Positions 1 to 6,594 of a stretch of 34,772 bases of DNA are shown here, piece by piece. The notes under the pieces are model-generated. The model did not search any database. It had not been told where the DNA came from and saw only the letters and a program-made list of their open reading frames with translations. The stretch is from a bacterium (GTDB lineage Bacteria > 4484-113 > JAFGCY01). The stretch is taken from the NCBI GenBank assembly GCA_020849855.1, contig JADZFO010000058.1, positions 1 to 34,772 of the forward strand. Direction: 5' to 3'. Made by a program: the position numbers and the translations under genes. Position 1 is the stretch's first letter. Every line of letters starts with the position of its first letter.

Positions 1-1
1 A

Positions 2-106
2 AACAGCCGCCAGCGTGATTCGATCCTGCCCCAGTGGCTGAAGTACTACAATGAAGAGCGTAGCCACAGCGGAATCGGGCATAAAGCCCCAATCTCAAGA
101 CTGTAA
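2..106 (+). mobile_element. IS481-type transposase, C-terminal end (partial)
   Basis: The window opens inside an open frame that ends at TAA 104-106. It reads ...LPQWLKYYNEERSHSGIG followed by HKAPISRL and stop. IS481-family DDE transposases characteristically end in this way (WL.YYN..R.HS.LG...PISRL), so this is the last ~34 codons of such an enzyme, which would cut and paste its own element. The rest lies to the left of the window. Just after the stop, 107-127 ends in ACTCGACA, whose reverse complement begins TGTCGAG; that is a plausible right terminal repeat, but the partner end is not visible. Downstream sequence resumes as an unrelated coding frame, so the element appears to have landed inside a gene. 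Confidence 0.75.
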
Positions 107-127
107 ACAGGCTCCTGCAACTCGACA

Positions 128-948
128 GCTATGGGCTGTTCACGGTGACTGCGGCCAACCCGGCGGGGGGCAGCTGGCAGGATCCGGTCATCGTCGACAC
201 CAGCAACCACACCGGTCTGCTGGCGCGGCTGAGTCTGGTCAACACCATCCCGGTGATTGCCGCTGCCTCGAAGTACACACAGCAGGACCGCAATGATGTT
301 TTCTACTACACAGCCAAGGACCTGGACGCCACTGAATGGAACGCCCCGAGCATCGTGATGAACCTCCAGGACGGCATTGAATACGGCCAGCCCGCTATCG
401 GCTACAGCGCCAATGGCCTGTTCAAGACGCCCTTTCTGCTGATTCCGCGCTTTGAGGCTGGCCAGCCCAGCAGCAGCCTGCTGGTGCGCGCCGCCAACAT
501 CAGCGGCAGCGCCTGGAACCCGGCCCAGGTTGTGTCGACATACATGGAGGCAGGCAGTTTTACCTTCGCTGCCGGCACGCCGACCTTTATTGGCGCCACC
601 ACCTTCAGCGGCGGGTCGATTGCCATGTACCGCTCGGTGAACGCTGATGGCACATCCTTTCCGGCGGCTCCGCAGAACATTGTGTTTCAGGGCGGGCAGG
701 CGGTCGGGGTCATCCGCGGCGGCGTGCCGGAGATCTACTATTACAGCCAGACCAATGACGATATCTTCCTGCTGCGGGCCAAGGACAGCACGGGCGGCGA
801 GTGGGAGCAGCCTTACACCATTGTGGACAACCTGAACCACAGCGGGGGCCAGCTTGGCGTGACCCTGGTAAACGGCGAGCCGGTGCTGGCCTTTGCCTGG
901 CGCGGTGAGGTCGGCGTCTATGAGCTGCACAGTGCGAGCTGGTACTAG
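128..948 (+). pseudogene. 3' part of a propeller-repeat protein gene cut by the IS
   Basis: After the IS end, an uninterrupted frame runs to TAG 946-948 (about 273 codons); a GTG at 145 could serve as an internal start but has no clear ribosome binding site. The protein consists of about five repeats of roughly 50 residues with the pattern V-N-x-x-P-V-x-A ... Y-x-x-A-K-D ... W-x-x-P-x-x-V. The same pattern occurs in the C-terminal half of the gene at 991-3567 and in the gene at 30372-34508, so this is a paralog of their propeller-like region. No signal peptide or N-terminal domain remains, which fits truncation by the insertion at about 127. Whether the fragment is still expressed cannot be told. 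It converges with the next gene, with only 42 bp between stops and no obvious terminator. Confidence 0.7.
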
Positions 949-990
949 CCTGCTGGTCGCCGGCCCGACATGCGCCTGCTGCAGTCCAGG

Positions 991-3567
991 CTAGAAGTAG
1001 CCCCGCACATACAGCAGATCGCCGTTGGTGCGGTCGTAATAGCTGATTGCCGGCTGACTGTCCACCGATATCAGAGAGCAGTACTCACCGACATTGGCCC
1101 CGGCGCCATCCACCGTCAGCGGGGCATTCCAGTTCAAGCCGTCAGCATCCTGGGCCAGAACGAAGCGCAGGTCGCCATTACTGAGGTCGTAGGAGCTGAC
1201 GCCAGGTACCGCGCCGATCACAGCCAGCGAGCTGTACTGCCCGGTGAACATGCCGTTGTTGAGGTCGCCGTCAATGACCAGGTCGCTGCCGCCGCTGCCG
1301 TCATCTGAAAAGAAGCGAAAAGACCTCAGATCGGCGGCGGGCCCCATGCCACCGCTCTGATCCTCCACATAGTACGATACTCTCGGCAGGCCATTGACCA
1401 GCGCCAGAGAGCTGTATTCACCTGCATCCCGTAGGTCATCTCCTGAGATGTATCTATTCAGAGATCCCCAATTAGCCCCATCAGCATCCAGCGCGCGGAT
1501 GTAGTATCCTCCCTTCTGGCTGATTGAACCGTCCGCGCGGCAGCATGTTATTGCTGGCAGGCCATTGATCACTGCCAGGCAGCCATACGAACCGATGTCT
1601 CCTGTGCTGGCGATAGTGAGCGGACTTCCCCAGCCAGCGCCGTCGCCATCCAGTGCACGCACATACAGCAGGTCTTTGGCGATCAGGGTGTGACAGGAGA
1701 TCGCCGGGTTGCCATTGACTACTTTCAGTGAACAGCTCAAGCCATTCAGCTCAGCAACCTCGCCTGGCGCGGCGGTTACTGGCGCACTCCAGGAATCTCC
1801 ATTTGAATCGTCTGCTCGGACGAAGCGCAGGTCACCGCTCGGGCCATTGCTATAAGCTATCCCAGGATGTCCGTTGACGACCACCATTGAAGTCACTGCC
1901 AAGGCAAAGTTCGCACTCGCAGACTGGTCCAGGGCCGAGTTTGCTGCGCCCCATGAATCACCCAGGGCGTCCAGCGACCGAATGTAGTGGAGGTAGCGGT
2001 TGGGTCCGTCTGCGACCCCGATGCCAAGATAGCTGATTGCAGGCCGGCCATTGACCAGTGCCAGTGATGCTCCCTGTCCGCGGTTCTCCGGGCCGCCGTC
2101 CACCACGACCGGGTCGAAGAAGCCCTGCACGGTGAGCGGAGCGCTGGCGGTATCGCTGGCGCCATCGTCGTCGGTCACGCGTACGCCGAGGTTGAAGAAG
2201 CCTGGCGTGTCGGCTGTGATGTCGAGGGTCGGGATCGGGTCACCGACGCCGTTGTCCTCCGCCGCCGTCTCATAGGTCCCGTCGCCGTCGGTGTCCCACT
2301 CGATGCTGTCGATGAAGCCATCGGCATCGCTGCTGGCCGAGGCGTCAAGGGTCACCGTCGCGCCCTTGCTCGTCACGTCCACCGACAGGCTCAGCGCCGC
2401 CAGCGGTGCGTAGTTGTCGATCTGGATGCTGACGGTGTCAGTGGCCGTAGCGCCGTCGTCGTCGGTTACCCGCAGCCGGGCGGTAAAGCTGCCGATCTCG
2501 ATGTAAGTACACTGCGCGCTGGAGTCCGGGCCTGAAATGTCGTAGGTCCCGTCGTCCTCGAAGTCAAACTCGTAGAGCACGATGCTGCCGTCGCTGTCAG
2601 TGCTGGCCGAGGCATCGAAGTCCACGGCCAGTGGCGCGCTGCCGCTCTGCACGCTGGCCTGCAGCTGCGCCGCCGGCGGCAGGTTGACCGCGATCTGCAG
2701 GGTATCGGTGCTGCTCTTGCCTTCATCGTCAGTTACCCGCAGGGTGACCAGATAGTCGCCCGAGGCGGCAAAGCTGTGCTGGGCCTGCGCTGCGCTGCCG
2801 CTGGCATCCACCGTGCCGTCGCTCTCGAAGTCGAACTCGTAGAGCGATATGCTGCCGTCGGGGTCGGTGCTGGCGCTGGCGTCAAAGCTCACTTCCAGGG
2901 GCGGCGTGCCGGACAGCTGGTCGGCCTGCAGGTCCGCCACCGGGGCGTCGTTCTGCAGGCTGCGCACGCTAATGCCCTGCAGGGCAATGTTGCTGCCGGC
3001 AGGCGCGATCAGGGCGAAGTAGGCCGTCGGCGGATCAGCCGCGGAAAGGTGCACAGCGTTGTCGAGGTCCAGCGTCAGCAGCAGGCTGTTTTCAGCGCTG
3101 CTGTAGGGGCCGCTGAGGCTCCAGCGCCCGCTGCTGTAGTCGCTCAGCGCGATGTAGCAGGGGTCGATGCCGGACTGGCCCTGCAGCTCGAACTCCACTT
3201 CCACCAGGAGGCCCTCCGGCGGGGCGAAGCCAAACAGCACCCACTCAAAAGGCCCGCCGTCAGCGGCATTGAGGCGTCCCAGCGGCGGATCAGACGGCCC
3301 TTCCAGTACATAGCCGGGGCTGGCGGCCAGGGACTCGTCGGGTGTAATCAGCGTATCCACCAGCGAGCTGGCGCCGCGAAGGCTTCTTAGCGCTGGGAGA
3401 CCGCGGCTGATCTGCTGGCGCAGTGCCGGCGCGATCCGCTGCTGCTGCGTCCTTGAAGCGGCGGCGGGCCCCGAGGGTCCAGGCTGCGCAGTGCCGCAGG
3501 CGCAGAGCGCCAGAACCATGAGGAGCGCAGGGACACTGAACACGAAACGCAGGATCTGCCTGATCAC
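991..3567 (-). CDS. PKD-domain lipoprotein with seven propeller-like repeats
   Basis: Exported surface lipoprotein of 858 aa. Residues 1-24 form a lipoprotein signal (hydrophobic core then L-C-A-C, lipidated Cys24). About 100-205 is an uncharacterised beta-rich module. Three PKD domains follow at about 208-295, 297-385 and 388-480, each with the ASAS-D-x-DG ... VTD-D-x-G signatures. Residues 484-858 hold seven repeats with the core VNGxPAISY ... LLYVRALDxDGxxW, which suggests one seven-bladed beta-propeller. PKD and propeller modules usually mediate carbohydrate or protein contacts outside the cell; no catalytic residues are recognisable. The start is GTG, chosen because GGAGG lies 5 nt before it. 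The gene is alone, convergent with the truncated propeller gene on its 3' side. Confidence 0.85.
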   Translation of the reverse strand: MIRQILRFVFSVPALLMVLALCACGTAQPGPSGPAAASRTQQQRIAPALRQQISRGLPALRSLRGASSLVDTLITPDESLAASPGYVLEGPSDPPLGRLNAADGGPFEWVLFGFAPPEGLLVEVEFELQGQSGIDPCYIALSDYSSGRWSLSGPYSSAENSLLLTLDLDNAVHLSAADPPTAYFALIAPAGSNIALQGISVRSLQNDAPVADLQADQLSGTPPLEVSFDASASTDPDGSISLYEFDFESDGTVDASGSAAQAQHSFAASGDYLVTLRVTDDEGKSSTDTLQIAVNLPPAAQLQASVQSGSAPLAVDFDASASTDSDGSIVLYEFDFEDDGTYDISGPDSSAQCTYIEIGSFTARLRVTDDDGATATDTVSIQIDNYAPLAALSLSVDVTSKGATVTLDASASSDADGFIDSIEWDTDGDGTYETAAEDNGVGDPIPTLDITADTPGFFNLGVRVTDDDGASDTASAPLTVQGFFDPVVVDGGPENRGQGASLALVNGRPAISYLGIGVADGPNRYLHYIRSLDALGDSWGAANSALDQSASANFALAVTSMVVVNGHPGIAYSNGPSGDLRFVRADDSNGDSWSAPVTAAPGEVAELNGLSCSLKVVNGNPAISCHTLIAKDLLYVRALDGDGAGWGSPLTIASTGDIGSYGCLAVINGLPAITCCRADGSISQKGGYYIRALDADGANWGSLNRYISGDDLRDAGEYSSLALVNGLPRVSYYVEDQSGGMGPAADLRSFRFFSDDGSGGSDLVIDGDLNNGMFTGQYSSLAVIGAVPGVSSYDLSNGDLRFVLAQDADGLNWNAPLTVDGAGANVGEYCSLISVDSQPAISYYDRTNGDLLYVRGYF

Positions 3568-3636
3568 GGCTGCCTCCAGTTAGTAGCGGCAGAAAATGTT
3601 AGCACAGCTGTGCAAGCGTCGCACCCCGACGGCTAA

Positions 3637-3849
3637 GCTGTCGCGGCCCGTACTGACGGTAATCCTGCGGCGGTTTCCTTCGGTTTGCATGCAATCTACT
3701 TTGAGTTCGCCGGCTTTGAATACGCGGGCCGCAGCCACAGCATCTGCGCCGAGTCGAACTGGCAGGAGGTCGCCGAATTCGCCCTGTACTGGGCTCTGGC
3801 CCCGACCGAGGTCCTGAGCCAGGTGAAGCAGGAGGAGATGAGGGCCTAA
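3637..3849 (+). pseudogene. Headless coding remnant (C-terminal fragment)
   Basis: A 70-codon frame runs from just after an in-frame TAA (3634-3636) to TAA 3847-3849 without a convincing start codon. Its second half (from about 3679) has strongly G/C-ending codons like the resident genes and reads IYFEFAGFEYAGRSHSIC and then ESNWQEVAEFALYWALAP, which looks like authentic protein. I do not recognise the family. The lack of start, ribosome site and 5' half suggests the surviving 3' end of a deleted gene. A longer minus-strand frame overlaps it, but that frame is rich in Arg, Pro and Ser as shadow frames are and invades the neighbouring gene, so the plus frame is preferred. Confidence 0.45.
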
Positions 3850-3855
3850 CTGGAT

Positions 3856-3920
3856 TTGTAGGGGTAGGGCTTGTCCCCACCCGGCTGTTGAATTTGTAGG
3901 GCCGGGGCTTGTCCCCGGCC
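3856..3920. repeat. Two tandem GTAGGG-type palindromes with CTTGT loop
   Basis: Two adjacent hairpins follow the remnant. The first (3861-3881) has GGG/CCC-rich arms; the second (3900-3920) has the perfect stem GGCCGGGG / CCCCGGCC. Both have the loop CTTGT and both are preceded by TTTGTAGGG. A reverse-complement copy of the second lies at 6372-6396. They are interspersed REP-like palindromes, not terminators, as no T-run follows. Confidence 0.7.
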
Positions 3921-3936
3921 TTCCGGTGTATTGGGG

Positions 3937-3980
3937 CGCCAGCCAGAGGCTGGCGTATTGCGCCAGACCATGTCTGGCGC
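3937..3980. repeat. Two hairpins of the GCCAG-type palindrome
   Basis: Two perfect hairpins lie side by side: stem CGCCAGCC / GGCTGGCG with loop AGA (3937-3955), and stem GCGCCAGAC / GTCTGGCGC with loop CAT (3960-3980). With the preceding pair they form a run of four palindromes between the remnant and the 3' end of the gene on the minus strand. The remaining stretch to 4132 shows no gene I can support. Confidence 0.65.
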
Positions 3981-4132
3981 TCCCGTCATCTTGCCTACAT
4001 TGCCATGCGCGGTGTCGGTAAAGGAGGCAGGGGCACTGATGAGCCGTCGCGCTCCAATCCTCCCCAAACCAGGGGGTGACGTGCATGTGGAACATCGAAG
4101 TTCTGGGCTCCAGGCTCCGTGCGAGAGGAGGT

Positions 4133-6304
4133 CTAGGGTTGCCACTCCAGATCTCGCATCCTGCGGCCCTGCTGCCCCTCGCGGATCTGCTCAAGCTCAT
4201 AAGGCACCAGCCACTGGCAGAACTTGCCGGGGCGCGCCACCCTTTGGCTGGGGTCCACTTCTGTACCGTCCCAGTCGACGGCATAAGAGCTGCCTGTGAG
4301 CGCCGCTGCCTCACCCGTCGCCCCCGGGGCGGCCAGGCCAAAGACGATCCCGTGGCGGTAGGTCAAGTCAAGGCCAGCGTTCCTGGCCGCCTGCACCCGA
4401 GCATCCACCTGCGGGCTGTACATCGCCTGCCAGACGCCCTCGGCTCCAACTGGCCGGCTTTCCAGGAGCTGGCCGGCAGCGCTGTAGCGTTCGAAGTAGC
4501 TCTCGGCCCAGCGTTCAGGGCTGCGCCACTCGGGGCAGCTCAGTGGCATAGTCTGGTGGATAAAGGTAGCCATCATCATCCAGTTACGGGTGGACTTCTC
4601 TTCCTCATTTATGCCTGGCTTAAGCAGTATCATTTCGCCGTTTGGAACGAAAAGTGCCTGTGCACAGCTGCCCGGGTCAAGCCACTGCGGAATCTGCGGC
4701 CAGCTTTGCCAGTACCAGCGCCACTGTTCAGCATCAAGCGCTGCCTCCAGTTCCCTGCCCAGCGGCACTGCTACTTCGAGGAAGTAGGTCTCAGGATAGT
4801 TGCCATAGGCAGGGCTTTGCGGACGGACATCCCAGTTGTTCGGGAAATCATGCTGCTGCCGGCGTAGCAGCTCGTAGGGCAGCATCCAGCCGTTTGCATC
4901 AAAGCCCAGTGTAATGCTCTTTGCGGGGCGTGCGGGTTCAAGGCCGCGCATGGCGCGCAGCAGTGAGCTTTGGGACGTGGTCAGACCTGAGGTGTCGAGT
5001 TCTTCAAGTTTTGCCAGAGTTGATTCAAACTGCTGCGTCCAGCTTTCTTGTCCCTGCAGGGGCTGCCAGTAGGCCAATAGGGCAAATAGCTGATCCCAGT
5101 CTTCGTATTGCCCGAGATATGGATTGCCCGGCAAAGCCGGGTTCCTGACCACGGTCCACAGGGGATCTATGCCGTTGGGTTGGCTCGCCACGGCGCTGGG
5201 AATGCGCGGCTCTGCAATGCCTGGCGACGGGGCGGGCGCCGCGGTTGTCTCTGGCGCCTCCTGCAAACCCAGTTTGACCTGATCGTTGTAGATCCGCACG
5301 ATCTGCTTAGCGCTCAGCGATTCGCACATGCGCCGGCGTTCGGCTGGCACAAGACTGTTGGGGTCCGGGCGGCTGCCATCGTAGTCGTAAAGCTCAACAA
5401 GCTCGTCGCTGGTACTGTTTCCCCCATCACGCATCAGGGCGAAGTATCCGTAAAGGCCAATATGGCATTCAAGTCCCCGCTCTCTGGCGCTGATGTAGTT
5501 GCCTACTTCACCATAGGATGGCCAGTAAATCTTGCGCCAGTTGTGATCAATGAAGGAGTATTTGCAGAGCCGCGAGTAAGAATCGATCAGCTTTCCGTCA
5601 TGGCTGTAGCGGTAGATAGTCTCACCCTGTGGCACAGCACTGCTTTCAACTACCGGCTGTCCGGGCTTACCCATACAGAGTATCTCTCCATTGGGGACAA
5701 AAAGGCACTCGCGGGGAGGAGCAGCGGCAAGCCACGCCGGTATCAACGGGTACTCATGCGCCTCCATCTTTTGCAGGGCATCCTGCTGGGCCTTCCAGAT
5801 GTCCTTTGAGGAAGCACCGGCCACAAAGGCGAAGCTGGAGCCGGCCTCTGGCGCCGGAAAATCTGTAGTGGTGAAGTGCTCGGCGATCGTCTTGCGGCTG
5901 CGCAGTCGCGAGGGCCGCATCCAGGCTTCGAGGTACGGCACCAGAAAGCCCTCCGCGTTGATCTCGCAGCAGGCCCAGGTCCAGCCTTCCGGCAGGTCTG
6001 TTGGCACCTCATCCTGCATCAGTCCGTTACCGTAGAGAGCCATGAGCCGCCAGCTCTCGCTCGGGCCGGACGAGAGCCCCTGGTACAACCATTCATCCCA
6101 GGGACCATAGTGACCGCGATAAGGATTCGCCGGATCGTCAAGCGGGCGCAGCTTTGAGAGCAACGCAGGCAGGGCCTTCGGGTCAGCGATTATTCCAAAG
6201 CTCGGATTATCCGCGTAGCTGACTGCCTGCCCGGCCGTGAGTGTCAAAGTGCACAGCGCAAGCAGCACGGCCAATGTCCGCAAAACAGGCTTCATGACTC
6301 CCAT
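4133..6304 (-). CDS. Secreted protein with internal duplication, function unknown
   Basis: 723 aa with an N-terminal signal peptide (hydrophobic LRTLAVLLALCTLTLTAGQA, then mature protein). I do not recognise a family. The protein has two similar halves. Half one (about 30-335) contains NPYRGHYGPWDEW, GFLVPYLEAW, CLFVPNGEILCMGKPG and YRYSHDGKLIDSYSR. Half two (about 385-690) has NPYLGQYEDWDQL, GWMLPYELLR, ALFVPNGEMILLKPG and YFERYSAAGQLLES in the same order, so it arose by tandem duplication. A Pro/Ala-rich linker near 350-375 joins them. No catalytic motif or lipobox is evident. Two Met codons compete: the second (residue 4) has GGGGG 9 nt upstream, whereas the first directly abuts it, so the true start may be 9 nt further in. 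Its 3' side faces the palindrome cluster. Confidence 0.7.
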   Translation of the reverse strand: MGVMKPVLRTLAVLLALCTLTLTAGQAVSYADNPSFGIIADPKALPALLSKLRPLDDPANPYRGHYGPWDEWLYQGLSSGPSESWRLMALYGNGLMQDEVPTDLPEGWTWACCEINAEGFLVPYLEAWMRPSRLRSRKTIAEHFTTTDFPAPEAGSSFAFVAGASSKDIWKAQQDALQKMEAHEYPLIPAWLAAAPPRECLFVPNGEILCMGKPGQPVVESSAVPQGETIYRYSHDGKLIDSYSRLCKYSFIDHNWRKIYWPSYGEVGNYISARERGLECHIGLYGYFALMRDGGNSTSDELVELYDYDGSRPDPNSLVPAERRRMCESLSAKQIVRIYNDQVKLGLQEAPETTAAPAPSPGIAEPRIPSAVASQPNGIDPLWTVVRNPALPGNPYLGQYEDWDQLFALLAYWQPLQGQESWTQQFESTLAKLEELDTSGLTTSQSSLLRAMRGLEPARPAKSITLGFDANGWMLPYELLRRQQHDFPNNWDVRPQSPAYGNYPETYFLEVAVPLGRELEAALDAEQWRWYWQSWPQIPQWLDPGSCAQALFVPNGEMILLKPGINEEEKSTRNWMMMATFIHQTMPLSCPEWRSPERWAESYFERYSAAGQLLESRPVGAEGVWQAMYSPQVDARVQAARNAGLDLTYRHGIVFGLAAPGATGEAAALTGSSYAVDWDGTEVDPSQRVARPGKFCQWLVPYELEQIREGQQGRRMRDLEWQP

Positions 6305-6371
6305 CCCCCGAAACCCGAATACTGCTGACTAATCGAAGGGGAGACTACGCGAGGTTAACCCCGTGTCATGC

Positions 6372-6433
6372 AGGGCCGGGGACAAGCCCCGGCCCTTCAA
6401 GAACACTTGCCGGGCGCACTCTGTGCGCCCCTA
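6372..6433. repeat. REP-like palindromes (two types)
   Basis: 6372-6396 is a perfect 10-bp stem, AGGGCCGGGG / CCCCGGCCCT, loop ACAAG, the reverse complement of the hairpin at 3900-3920. 6412-6433 is GGGCGCAC / GTGCGCCC with loop TCT followed by CTAC, the same unit that is amplified at 21715-22029. Both lie between the start of the 4133-6304 gene and the heptamer repeat. Confidence 0.7.
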
Positions 6434-6444
6434 CGAATCACGTC

Positions 6445-6594
6445 TAACGCTTCACGCTTCACGCTGAACGCTTCGCGCCTCACACTTCACGCCTCACGCT
6501 TCACGCTTCACGCCTCACGCTTCACGCATGCGCTTCACGCTCCACGCATACAGGTACACGCCGAGCACAACGCTTAACGCTTAACGCTTCACGC
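6445..6594. repeat. Heptamer tandem repeat, consensus CACGCTT
   Basis: About 20 head-to-tail copies of a 7-bp word (CACGCTT, with variants CACGCCT, AACGCTT, CACGCAT) fill this stretch, with a few phase slips. The array runs over the stop codon (6589-6591) of the SPFH gene, where it reads as AAGCGTG on that strand. Such short tandemly repeated heptamers are known from cyanobacteria and other genomes; no function is implied by the sequence. Confidence 0.75.

Noticed and set aside
3580..4341. 253-codon minus-strand frame
   Set aside because: Overlaps the gene at 4133-6304, crosses four palindromes and is rich in Arg/Pro/Ser like a shadow frame; the plus-strand remnant fits codon use better.
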